The translations under genes and the position numbers were made by a program. A stretch of DNA of 40,261 bases, from assembly GCA_021324185.1 (NCBI GenBank), contig JAJPJN010000106.1, positions 1 to 40,261 on the forward strand, given 5' to 3'. Source of the stretch: Terriglobia bacterium. Its GTDB lineage: Bacteria > Acidobacteriota > Terriglobia > Bryobacterales > Bryobacteraceae. Shown in pieces: positions 6,228-14,039 of the stretch (its first letter is position 1; every line of letters starts with the position of its first letter). The notes under the pieces were generated by a model. That model was not told where the DNA came from and did no database searches. It saw only the letters and a list, made by a program, of their open reading frames with translations.

Positions 6228-8684
6228 TTATTCTGCCCGCAGGGCTTGCATGGGATCGATGCGTGCGGCGCGCCGGGCGGGGAGATAACTGGCGGCGAAA
6301 GCTACCACGATCAGGATGGCGGTGACGCCGCAGAAGGTGGCGGCGTCGAAGCCGCTGACGCCGAAGAGGATGCTTTGCATGAAACGGGTGAGCGCGAAAG
6401 CGGCGGCGAGTCCGGCGAGCACGCCGGAAGCGGCCATCCAAACGCCCTGGCGCAGGATCAGCGCGATGACGGAGGCGGGTTCGGCGCCCAGGGCGATGCG
6501 GACGCCGATCTCTTTGGTGCGCAGCGTGACCGAATAGGCGAGGACGCTGTAGAGGCCGATGGCGGCGAGTACGAGCGCGAGGACGCCGAAGCTCAGGAGC
6601 ACGGTCATGAGGAAGCGGCGGGGGGAGACCCAGCCGCTGAGAATGTTCTCCATGCTGTCTACATCCGAGACCGGCAGTTCTTTATCGAGCGCCCAGACCT
6701 GCTGTTTGATGACGTTCGCCAGGGAGAGCGGATCGGCGGTTGTGCGCACCACGAGCCACATCTGCTGCATATGATGGCCGGGAATATAGATCTGGGGATG
6801 GGGCGCTGAATCGGGGCCGAATTGATGCTCGTCGCTCACGACGCCCACGACTGTGTAAGCCGTCTCTTTGCGCTGCTCGCTTTTGAAAAGCACGGTTTTT
6901 CCGATGGGATTCTGCCGGGGCCAGTTCTCGCGGGCGAATGTTTCATTCACCAGCACCACGCCTGGCTGGGCGGTCAGGACGTCGGCGCGGGTGATATTCC
7001 GGCCTTGCAGAAGACGCATACCGATGGCGTTGACGTGATCGCCGGTAATGCGGGACCAGTCTGTAACTTTGGGTTTGGCCGGATTTTCGGGATCTCCGGG
7101 CAGGCGGTAGCCAGACTCGCTGATGCTGCGCATGGGAAGCGCGGTGGCGAGACTCGCGGCACGCACGCCGGGCAAGCGTTGAATTCGTTCGAGGAGCTGA
7201 TCATTGAAGGCGGCAACTTGCTGGGGATTCGGGTAGCGCCGGTCGGGCAGGTTCAGACGCAGGGTGAGGACGTGATCGGGCTGGAAGCCGAGATCGGTAT
7301 CGAGCAGAGCGAGCAGGGTTCGAATGGTGAGGCCCGCGCCGATTAAAAGAACGAGCGAGAGTGAGATCTCGACGATGACGAGGGCGGCGCGGAGACGGGT
7401 GGTGGAGTGGGCGATGGAACGCGAGCCGCGGCCGAGAGATTCGGCGATGCTTCGATGGATGGAATGCAGGGCCGGGGCAAGACCGAACAGGACGCCGGCA
7501 AGCAGCGTGACGCCAACGGTGAACGCGAGCACGAAGGGATCGATTTTCAGTTCATGGAAGCCGTGGATCTCTTGGGGTGCAAGAGCGGTAGCCAGGCGCA
7601 CGCCCCAGAATGCGAGCAGCAGGCCGGCCAATCCACCGGCGAAGCTGAGTAGAAGGCTTTCGCTCAGGGCCTGGCGAACGATGCGCCAGCGGCCAGCGCC
7701 CAGGGCGAAGCGAACGGCGATTTCGGTCTCGCGCGCGACGGCTTTTGCGAGCAGCAGATTGGCGATGTTGGCGCAGGCGATGAGCAGAACGAAACCGACG
7801 GCCACTTGCAGAACCCACAGGCTGCGGCGCACGTCGGGATCGACGTCTTCCGAGATGGTGGGGAAGACGTTGACGCCGAATCCTTTCCAGTTCGGATCCT
7901 GCTGCGCGGTGCGTTTGGCAAGGACGTTCATTTCGGCGCGCGCCTGGGCGAGCGTGGCGCCGGGGCGGAGGCGGGCGATGATGGTGAGGGCCATCGATTG
8001 CTGCTCGGCATTCGTGGCATCAAGGTGCAAGGGGACCCACAGCTTGGGCCTGCTCTCATCCAAGCCCTGAGCCTGGGCGGGTAATTCGAAACCGGGGGGC
8101 ATGACGCCGATGATGCGGTAGTCTTGGCCGCTGGCGCGCACGCTTTTGCCGAGGATGTTGGGGTCGCCAGCGAAGCGGCTGCGCCAAAGATCGTCGCTGA
8201 GGATGGTGACGTGATCGCGGCCGGTCTGTGTATCCTGCAGGGTGAAATTGCGGCCGATGCGCGGGGCGATTCCTAGCAGCGGGAGGAGGCTGGGAGAAGC
8301 CGCGACGCCGTCGATCTTTTCCGGTTCGGGATTGCCGCCGGCGCGCGAGGATGTGAGGTCGAAGGAGACGTCGTCGTAGGCGGCCATAGCGGCGAACGAA
8401 TGGGCCTCCTGCTTCCAGGCGAGATAGTCTTTCAGGCGGACGGGGAGGCGTTCAGCGATGAAGGCCATCAGGGCGGGATTGCGCTCATAGATGGAGACCA
8501 GACGCTGGGGATTGCGGATGAAGCGAAATGGCGCCGAATTTAAGATGACGGCGTTGACGGTGCTGAAAATGGTGACGTTGGCGCCTATTCCGAGGGCCAG
8601 CGCGAAGATGGCGGCGGCTGTGAAGCCGGGAGTTTTTCGAAGCTGCCGCAGGGCATAGCGTAAATCCACCCTTAGTTGATCCAC
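6228..8684 (-). CDS. ADOP-type MacB/FtsX-like permease 1, 818 aa
   Basis: This is an ABC-transporter permease of the acidobacterial duplicated-orphaned-permease type, with two MacB-periplasmic-core/FtsX units in one chain. The first unit begins with DLRYALRQLRKTPGFTAAAI and a transmembrane helix near residues 17-40, then a periplasmic domain. FtsX helices with ANIANLLLAKAVARETEIAVRFALGA follow near 305-330. A second periplasmic core precedes a closing FtsX block ending with TKEIGVRIALGAEP and PARRAARIDPMQALRAE. The start is GTG (8682-8684), directly after an in-frame TGA. It lacks the extra N-terminal cytoplasmic helical domain found in permease 3. No ABC ATPase gene is adjacent, which is typical of this group. 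It may move lipids, lipoproteins or small toxic molecules, or transmit force to the envelope; the substrate is unknown. Confidence 0.93.
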   Translation of the reverse strand: MDQLRVDLRYALRQLRKTPGFTAAAIFALALGIGANVTIFSTVNAVILNSAPFRFIRNPQRLVSIYERNPALMAFIAERLPVRLKDYLAWKQEAHSFAAMAAYDDVSFDLTSSRAGGNPEPEKIDGVAASPSLLPLLGIAPRIGRNFTLQDTQTGRDHVTILSDDLWRSRFAGDPNILGKSVRASGQDYRIIGVMPPGFELPAQAQGLDESRPKLWVPLHLDATNAEQQSMALTIIARLRPGATLAQARAEMNVLAKRTAQQDPNWKGFGVNVFPTISEDVDPDVRRSLWVLQVAVGFVLLIACANIANLLLAKAVARETEIAVRFALGAGRWRIVRQALSESLLLSFAGGLAGLLLAFWGVRLATALAPQEIHGFHELKIDPFVLAFTVGVTLLAGVLFGLAPALHSIHRSIAESLGRGSRSIAHSTTRLRAALVIVEISLSLVLLIGAGLTIRTLLALLDTDLGFQPDHVLTLRLNLPDRRYPNPQQVAAFNDQLLERIQRLPGVRAASLATALPMRSISESGYRLPGDPENPAKPKVTDWSRITGDHVNAIGMRLLQGRNITRADVLTAQPGVVLVNETFARENWPRQNPIGKTVLFKSEQRKETAYTVVGVVSDEHQFGPDSAPHPQIYIPGHHMQQMWLVVRTTADPLSLANVIKQQVWALDKELPVSDVDSMENILSGWVSPRRFLMTVLLSFGVLALVLAAIGLYSVLAYSVTLRTKEIGVRIALGAEPASVIALILRQGVWMAASGVLAGLAAAFALTRFMQSILFGVSGFDAATFCGVTAILIVVAFAASYLPARRAARIDPMQALRAE

Positions 8685-8791
8685 ATTTCATGCATATCAC
8701 CTGAGATGATCGGCCCCAGCGAGCCACTTGTAAGAAATGCGGGGGCAAAAGGTGGCAGCAGGCTTGCAACCAAAGTGGCTGGTGTACTCCG

Positions 8792-8804
8792 AAACACTGT
8801 GTTT
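8792..8804. promoter_or_regulatory. Palindrome AAACAC-T-GTGTTT upstream of the exosortase gene
   Basis: A perfect 6-bp inverted repeat around one base sits 24 bp before the exosortase ATG, in the 144-bp divergent region between ADOP permease 1 and the exosortase. A second, wider inverted repeat, AGCCACTT (8722-8729) and AAGTGGCT (8773-8780), lies in the same region. Either could be a regulator-binding site; this is inferred from symmetry and position only. Confidence 0.35.
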
Positions 8805-8828
8805 TACTGGAACTAATCCAATCTCCTC

Positions 8829-9707
8829 ATGGTTAGCGTGCCTGTAGCTCCGTCTGCCCAGGCCACACCTCCCGCCACCACGCTGCGGTGGCAGCCGATC
8901 GTGTGGTTCGGAGCGCTCCTGGTCCTCTGCTACGCGCCGATTCTTTACCGCATGGGCCTGCAGTGGGCGAACGACGAAAACATGGGGCACGGCTTTTTCG
9001 TGCCGATTGTCGCGGGCATCATTGTGTGGCAGCGGCGGCATAGATTAGCTGCGATCCCGCTACGGACGAACAGGTGGGGTTTGGTGCTGGTGGTCTGGGC
9101 TGCTGTGCAAGCCATCATCGCGACGTTAGGGGCGGAGTTGTTCACGGCGCGCTTAGCGTTCCTGATTGCGGTGGTGGGGGCGATCCTCTATGTCGGCGGC
9201 ACGGCGTGGGTTCGAGCGCTGGCGTTTCCGCTGTTGCTGCTGCTGTTTATGATTCCGATTCCGGCCATCATCTATGCGCAGCTCACTCTGAAGCTGCAAA
9301 TGCTGGCGAGCCAGTTGGGCGAATTGCTGATCGGCTGGATGGGCATTCCGGTGTTGCGCGCGGGCAACACGCTGCAGTTACCGAATGGAACGCTCGATAT
9401 TGCCGAGGCGTGCAGCGGTATTCGCTCTTTGCTATCGCTGGCGTTCCTTTCGCTCGTTTACGCCTATTTCATGGACAAGCGGGTGTGGATGCGGTTTGCG
9501 CTTTTGATTGCCACGGTTCCGATTGCTATCGGCGCAAATGGCGTCCGGGTGGCGATAACGGGATTGCTGTACCAGATCAATACGGAGCTGGGGCAGGGCG
9601 TGTACCACGAAACGGAAGGTTATATCGTTTTCATCGTGGCTCTTGTAGCGCTGATCATCACTCACCGCGTCTTAAGTTTAGTGGCCAAGCGCGCGGGTAG
9701 GCATTAG
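8829..9707 (+). CDS. Exosortase (PEP-CTERM transpeptidase)
   Basis: This polytopic inner-membrane protein of 292 residues has the catalytic triad of the exosortase/archaeosortase family: Cys195 in EACSGIRSL, Arg240 in ANGVRVAITG and His260 in VYHETEGYIVF. About eight hydrophobic helices are visible, starting at residues 24-40. The GHGFFVPIVAG block near 53-63 is also typical. It would cleave PEP-CTERM proteins at the cell surface and attach or sort them; candidate substrates in this window are the proteins at 5122 and 30317. The EpsI gene follows after 6 bp, so the two form one operon. The ATG at 8829 has no clear ribosome binding site; a GTG three codons later is an alternative. The particular exosortase subclass cannot be decided by eye. 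Confidence 0.93.
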   Translation: MVSVPVAPSAQATPPATTLRWQPIVWFGALLVLCYAPILYRMGLQWANDENMGHGFFVPIVAGIIVWQRRHRLAAIPLRTNRWGLVLVVWAAVQAIIATLGAELFTARLAFLIAVVGAILYVGGTAWVRALAFPLLLLLFMIPIPAIIYAQLTLKLQMLASQLGELLIGWMGIPVLRAGNTLQLPNGTLDIAEACSGIRSLLSLAFLSLVYAYFMDKRVWMRFALLIATVPIAIGANGVRVAITGLLYQINTELGQGVYHETEGYIVFIVALVALIITHRVLSLVAKRAGRH

Positions 9708-9713
9708 AACGCG

Positions 9714-10370
9714 ATGAATAATTTCTGGAAGCTGCGTAGCGTACGGATTTTGAGCATTGTGCTGCTGGTGCAGGCGGGACTGTTTTATGGATTCTCGCGG
9801 CACGAAAACGTGCCGGCGCACAGGCCGCTGAAGCTTTTCGATTTAGGCAGTACGAACTGGTCGCTGGTGCAGGATGTTGATTTGGACCAGGACACGCTGG
9901 ATGTGTTGAAGGCGGACGACATTTTGTCGCGGGTATATCAGAACCGGCAGACGGGTCAAGTGGCGACGCTGTTTGTGGCGTATTTCGATACGCAGCGCAC
10001 AGGCAAAGCGCCGCATTCTCCTAAAAATTGTCTGCCGGGAGCGGGATGGGCTCCTTCGCAATCGGGAACGGTGGACATCACAGTTCCCGGGCAGGCTCAT
10101 CCGATCCACGTGAACCGCTACGTGGTCTCGCGCGGAGAGAATCAGAGCGTGGTTCTGTACTGGTACCAATCGCACAACCGGGTGATTGCGAGCGAGTACA
10201 CGGCAAAGATTTACACCGTTGCCGATTCCATCCGCTACAACCGCAGCGACACGGCGCTGGTGCGGGTGATTGTCAATGCCGATGACGGCAACACGCAGAA
10301 AGCGCTGCATACGGCTGAATCGTTCGTGCAGGCATTCTTCGAGCCACTGAAAAACTGGCTGCCGGCGTAG
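9714..10370 (+). CDS. EpsI family exosortase-associated protein
   Basis: The 218-residue product has a single N-terminal membrane anchor (about residues 10-27) and an extracytoplasmic domain with the EpsI hallmark HSPKNCLPGAGW near residues 101-112. Downstream strands include VNRYVVSRGENQSVVLYWYQ, in which QSVVLYWYQ is typical of the family. EpsI domains occur next to or fused to exosortases and are thought to assist the associated exopolysaccharide or sorting system; the biochemical role is not established. The 6-bp gap after the exosortase gene and shared strand support co-transcription. Length is usual for stand-alone EpsI proteins. Confidence 0.9.
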   Translation: MNNFWKLRSVRILSIVLLVQAGLFYGFSRHENVPAHRPLKLFDLGSTNWSLVQDVDLDQDTLDVLKADDILSRVYQNRQTGQVATLFVAYFDTQRTGKAPHSPKNCLPGAGWAPSQSGTVDITVPGQAHPIHVNRYVVSRGENQSVVLYWYQSHNRVIASEYTAKIYTVADSIRYNRSDTALVRVIVNADDGNTQKALHTAESFVQAFFEPLKNWLPA

Positions 10371-10425
10371 CTTACGGCTGAAGGCTTGGCCGCACGCAGC
10401 ACATTCTCCACAAAAACGATAGACA

Positions 10426-10431
10426 TAAACT
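10426..10431 (+). promoter_or_regulatory. Possible -10 box (TAAACT) giving a leaderless cysM mRNA
   Basis: TAAACT ends 8 nt before the ATG at 10440, and no ribosome binding site lies between them. This is the spacing expected when transcription starts at or next to the start codon. A good -35 was not found, so confidence is low. The 10-mer ACTGGAACTA beginning within this box (10429-10438) also occurs upstream of the exosortase (8806-8815). Confidence 0.3.
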
Positions 10432-10439
10432 GGAACTAG

Positions 10440-11384
10440 ATGCCCGCCGTTGCTTCCAGTGCACCCCAGAGCGAACTGACGCAGCCGGATTTGCTTACGC
10501 GAATCGGCAACACGCCGCTGCTCGAGATACGGTCGGCGCGGCGCGGGGCGGTTGGGGTTTTCGCGAAAGCCGAATTTCTGAATCCGGGCGGGTCGGTGAA
10601 GGACCGGCCGGCGCTCAACATGATTCTGGAGGGCGAGCGGTCGGGGAAACTGACGAAATCGAAAATTCTGCTGGATTCGACCAGCGGGAATACCGGGATT
10701 GCGTACGCGATGGTTTGTGCGGCGAAGGGCTACCGGGTGAAGCTGTGCCTGCCGGCGAATGCATCTCCGGAACGGATACAGATTCTAAAAGCATTTGGTG
10801 CAGAGCTGGTGCTGACGGACGCGGCGGAGGGTTCCGATGGCGCGTTGCGGGTTTGCCAGAAGATGTATGAAGATTCGCCGGAGGAGTACTTTTATCCGGA
10901 TCAGTACAGCAATCCCGCGAACTGGCAAGCGCACTATGAGACCACAGGAAGCGAGATTATCGAGCAGACGGCGGGCAAGGTCACGCATTTTTTGGCGGCG
11001 ATCGGGACGGCGGGCACATTTGTCGGGGTAAGCCGGCGATTGCGGCGCGAGCTGGCGCAGGTGGAATGCATTACGGTTCAACCGGCGACGCCGCTGCATG
11101 GCCTGGAAGGGACGAGGCATCTGCCGAGCGCGATTGTGCCGCGCATTTACGATCCGACGCTGGCGTCAGGCAATTTCTGGATTGAGACCGAAGACGCCTA
11201 TGCGACGGCGCGCCAGTTGGCCCGCAATGAAGGGCTGCTGGTGGGAGTTTCCGCGGCGGCGAACGTTTTAGCTGCGACGCGGCTGGCGGAACGCCTGTCT
11301 AACGAAGGTAAGGAAGCCACGCTGGTGACGATTCTGTGCGACGGCGGGCAGAAATACCTGAGCGAACCCTTTTGGAATGATTGA
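10440..11384 (+). CDS. cysM: PLP-dependent cysteine synthase, CysM type
   Basis: This 314-residue fold-type II PLP enzyme belongs to the cysteine synthase family. The cofactor lysine is Lys54 in NPGGSVKDRPA, the substrate loop is TSGNTG (81-86), and the PLP-phosphate loop is GTAGT (189-193). The gene overlaps a JAMM peptidase gene by 8 bp and is followed by a CysO-MoeB-rhodanese fusion. That context strongly suggests the M. tuberculosis CysM reaction, in which an activated serine (O-phosphoserine there) reacts with a CysO thiocarboxylate instead of free sulfide to give a CysO-cysteine adduct. Whether this enzyme prefers O-phosphoserine or O-acetylserine cannot be read with certainty. It appears to be the first gene of the operon, 69 bp after epsI. 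Confidence 0.92.
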   Translation: MPAVASSAPQSELTQPDLLTRIGNTPLLEIRSARRGAVGVFAKAEFLNPGGSVKDRPALNMILEGERSGKLTKSKILLDSTSGNTGIAYAMVCAAKGYRVKLCLPANASPERIQILKAFGAELVLTDAAEGSDGALRVCQKMYEDSPEEYFYPDQYSNPANWQAHYETTGSEIIEQTAGKVTHFLAAIGTAGTFVGVSRRLRRELAQVECITVQPATPLHGLEGTRHLPSAIVPRIYDPTLASGNFWIETEDAYATARQLARNEGLLVGVSAAANVLAATRLAERLSNEGKEATLVTILCDGGQKYLSEPFWND

Positions 11385-11802
11385 AATCGAGAGCACGGCG
11401 TGGCAGGCAATGGTGCTGCACGCGGAACGAACGTATCCAAACGAGTGCTGCGGAGCGATGCTGGGGCACATTCGAGGAGAGCATAAGCAAGTTGTGGCGG
11501 CGGTCCCGCTCGAGAATTCGTTTTCAGGCGAGCAGAACACGCGCTATGAACTGCGGCCGGAGGATTTACTCGAAGCGGACCGGACGGCGCGCGCGCGTGG
11601 TTTGGACCTGGTGGGGATTTTTCATTCGCACCCGGATTGCGATGCCTATTTTTCACCAACGGATCTCAAACATTCGTGCCCGTGGTACTCGTTTGTGGTG
11701 CTTTCGGTTTATAACGGCAAATTCGATCACGCCAAGAGCTTTCTTCCGGATGCAGATCAGACCAAGGCAGAAGACGAGGAGTTGATATGGCCAAAATTGT
11801 GA
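11377..11802 (+). CDS. mec: JAMM/Mov34 metallopeptidase, Mec-like (CysO-cysteine peptidase)
   Basis: The 141-residue protein carries the full JAMM zinc-site signature: Glu23 in NECCGAMLG, then HSHP (His83, His85), Ser93 and Asp96 in the canonical spacing. Mec proteins release cysteine from the CysO-cysteine adduct by cutting after the carrier's C-terminal Gly-Gly. Here the neighbour downstream carries a CysO domain whose Gly-Gly is internal, so this peptidase could also process that fusion; this second role is inference. Its ATG overlaps the end of cysM (11377-11384), and its own end overlaps the next start by 16 bp, so the three genes are probably translationally coupled. All metal ligands are present and the length is normal for the family. 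Confidence 0.92.
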   Translation: MIEIESTAWQAMVLHAERTYPNECCGAMLGHIRGEHKQVVAAVPLENSFSGEQNTRYELRPEDLLEADRTARARGLDLVGIFHSHPDCDAYFSPTDLKHSCPWYSFVVLSVYNGKFDHAKSFLPDADQTKAEDEELIWPKL

Positions 11803-13229
11803 TTCCGACTGCACTGCGGCAGTTCACAGATCAAAATGACGCGGTGGAGGTGAGCGCGGGCACGGTGGGAGAAGCGCTGAATCAGTTGACGGCGCAGTAT
11901 CCGAATATCAAGAACAATCTTTATAACGAGCAAGGCAAACTGCGGAGTTTTGTGAATGTCTACGTAGACGACGAAGATATTCGCTACTTGGATAAAGACG
12001 AAACCAGATTGCAAGGCAATGAGACGATTTCGATTGTCCCGAGCATTGCAGGCGGCGCGACAGCGCTGGCTGAAGCAGAGACGGCGGCGCTAAGCAACGA
12101 AGAGATTGCACGCTACAGCCGGCATCTGATTCTTCCTGAAGTAGGCATGGAAGGGCAGCTTAAACTCAAGCGCGGCAAGGTTCTGCTAATCGGCGCAGGA
12201 GGGCTGGGCGCGCCGCTCGGGCTGTATCTGGCGGCGGCGGGAGTGGGGCGGATCGGAATCGTGGATTTCGATGTTGTGGATGCTTCCAATCTGCAGCGGC
12301 AGGTGATTCACGGGACTTCGGACATCGGGCGCAAAAAGATCGATTCGGCCGCGGACCGCATGCGGGAAATTAATCCGAACCTGCAGATCGACAAATTCGA
12401 TACCGGGCTGAGCAGCGAGAACGCGCTCGGGATTCTAAAAGACTACGACGTGGTGGTGGACGGCACCGACAATTTTCCGACGCGCTATCTGGTGAACGAC
12501 GCCTGCGTGCTGCTGAAGAAACCGAACGTATACGGGTCGATCTTCCGGTTCGAAGGACAGGCGACGGTGTTCGCATACGAAGACGGTCCGTGTTACCGGT
12601 GTCTTTATCCGGAGCCGCCGCCTCCGGGGCTGGTTCCGAGCTGTGCGGAAGGCGGAGTGTTGGGCATTCTGCCGGGGTTGATCGGGCTGATTCAAGCGAC
12701 GGAAGCGGTGAAGATTCTGCTCGGGGTGGGCGAGACGCTGAAGAACCGCTTGCTGCTTTATGATGCGCTGAATATGAGATTCCGCGAGCTGCGGCTGCGG
12801 AAGGATCCCGACTGCCCGGTGTGCGGGACGCATCCGACGGTGACAAAGCTCATCGACTATGTTGAATTCTGCGGGATGAGGCCCGCTCCTGTGCAAGCAC
12901 AAGCAGCGCAAGGTGGAGTAATCGATCCGGTGGAAGTGAAGCAGAAGCTGGACCGCGGCGACAGTTTCGAGCTGATCGACGTGCGGGAGCCGCACGAATA
13001 TCAGATCGCGCGCATTCCGGGCGCGAAGTTGATTCCGCTCGGCGAGTTGCCGAAGCATTTGGGCGAGCTGAATCCGAACGCCGAATACGTGATGCATTGC
13101 AAGAGCGGCGGCCGAAGCCAGAAGGCGGTGGATCTGCTGAAGCAGAACGGGTTCAAAAACGTCCGCAATATGACGGGCGGGATTTTGGCCTGGAGCGACA
13201 AGGTTGACCCGACGGTGCCGAAGTACTAG
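11787..13229 (+). CDS. CysO (ubiquitin-like carrier) - MoeB/ThiF E1-like - rhodanese fusion protein
   Basis: Three domains are visible in 480 residues. Residues 1-90 match the sulfur carrier CysO: IPTALRQFT, FVNVYVDDEDIR and a closing SIVPSIAGG with Gly89-Gly90. A 14-residue linker leads to an E1-like adenylyltransferase (about 105-365) with nucleotide loop GAGGLG (136-141), Asp/Asn/Arg residues in DASNLQRQVI, DGTDNFPTRY, and zinc cysteines Cys269/Cys272 and Cys343/Cys346. A rhodanese domain (about 378-478) has its active Cys438 in HCKSGGRS. E1 plus rhodanese is the MoeZ architecture, which adenylates the carrier C-terminus and turns it into a thiocarboxylate. In this fusion the Gly-Gly is internal, so activation would need cleavage after Gly90. 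A GAGGAG-type ribosome binding site lies within the end of mec. The three-domain call is confident; processing is inferred. Confidence 0.93.
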   Translation: MAKIVIPTALRQFTDQNDAVEVSAGTVGEALNQLTAQYPNIKNNLYNEQGKLRSFVNVYVDDEDIRYLDKDETRLQGNETISIVPSIAGGATALAEAETAALSNEEIARYSRHLILPEVGMEGQLKLKRGKVLLIGAGGLGAPLGLYLAAAGVGRIGIVDFDVVDASNLQRQVIHGTSDIGRKKIDSAADRMREINPNLQIDKFDTGLSSENALGILKDYDVVVDGTDNFPTRYLVNDACVLLKKPNVYGSIFRFEGQATVFAYEDGPCYRCLYPEPPPPGLVPSCAEGGVLGILPGLIGLIQATEAVKILLGVGETLKNRLLLYDALNMRFRELRLRKDPDCPVCGTHPTVTKLIDYVEFCGMRPAPVQAQAAQGGVIDPVEVKQKLDRGDSFELIDVREPHEYQIARIPGAKLIPLGELPKHLGELNPNAEYVMHCKSGGRSQKAVDLLKQNGFKNVRNMTGGILAWSDKVDPTVPKY

Positions 13230-14011
13230 CCGGCCGGGGCGGCGAAGTGATTGACCGGGCCGTAACCGTGGCCCAATCCGGGCGCAGTTTCGATTGCACG
13301 CTGGATGAATCGCTTTGCGCTGGACACAGCATCTTCGAGACTTTTTCCGAGCGCCAAACCAGCGGTAATGGCGGCTGAGTAAGTACAGCCTGTGCCGTGG
13401 GTGTGCGTGGTTTGGACACGCGCGCCGGCAAAGCGGGTGATCTTCTCCGCGGTGCAGAGAATATCGACCGGCTCTCCGGCGAGGTGCCCGCCCTTGATCA
13501 GCACGGCGCGGCATCCGATGTCGAGCAGACGGCGCGCGGCGTCCTGCATATCGGATTCAGTTTGGATGTAGGAGCCGGTCAGGGCTTCTGCTTCGGCGAT
13601 ATTGGGCGTGACCAGAGCCGCTTTGGGCAGCAGTTCCCGCTTGAGGGCATCTTCCGCTTGTGGCGTGAGCAGGCGCGCCCCGTGCTTGCTGACCATTACC
13701 GGATCGACAACCAGGGGAAAAGAGAACGAGGCGGCCAGCGCGGCAACGGCTTCGACAACGGCGGCATCTGCTAGCGCGCCGGTTTTTGCCGCGGCCGGAG
13801 ACAGATCAGAGACGACGGCTTCAATCTGCTGGATGACCAGATCGGCGGCGAGCGGCTCGACGCGCGCCACGTTTCTTGTGTTCTGGACCGTGATGAGGGT
13901 GATGGCCGCGGCGCCGTAGACGCCGAATTGATGAAAGGTTTTGAGATCGGCCTGAATGCCCGCGCCACCGCTCGGATCAGAGCCGGCGATGGTGAGCGCT
14001 ACCGGCAGCAT
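13226..14011 (-). CDS. thiD: Hydroxymethylpyrimidine/phosphomethylpyrimidine kinase
   Basis: The 261-residue protein is a ribokinase-fold kinase of thiamine biosynthesis, phosphorylating HMP and HMP-phosphate to HMP-pyrophosphate. Seen in the sequence are the N-terminal AGSDPSGGAGIQADLKTF (about 9-26), VVDPVMVSKHGARLL with the VDPVM strand, TPNIAEAEALTG, the VLIKGGH strand, and the catalytic/anion-hole loop HGTGCTYSAAI near 206-216. It converges on the CysO-MoeB fusion gene: the two stop codons overlap in the tetranucleotide CTAG (13226-13229), leaving no room for a conventional terminator. Full length for the family. Pyridoxal kinase activity is an alternative, but the motifs fit ThiD best. 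Confidence 0.93.
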   Translation of the reverse strand: MLPVALTIAGSDPSGGAGIQADLKTFHQFGVYGAAAITLITVQNTRNVARVEPLAADLVIQQIEAVVSDLSPAAAKTGALADAAVVEAVAALAASFSFPLVVDPVMVSKHGARLLTPQAEDALKRELLPKAALVTPNIAEAEALTGSYIQTESDMQDAARRLLDIGCRAVLIKGGHLAGEPVDILCTAEKITRFAGARVQTTHTHGTGCTYSAAITAGLALGKSLEDAVSSAKRFIQRAIETAPGLGHGYGPVNHFAAPAG

Positions 14012-14039
14012 GCTCCAACGGTAGCGCAGGGAATGAGCG

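Noticed and set aside
12435-13514. 359-codon minus-strand frame opposite the CysO-MoeB-rhodanese gene
   Set aside because: Arg/His/Pro-rich composition without motifs, overlapping two well-supported genes.
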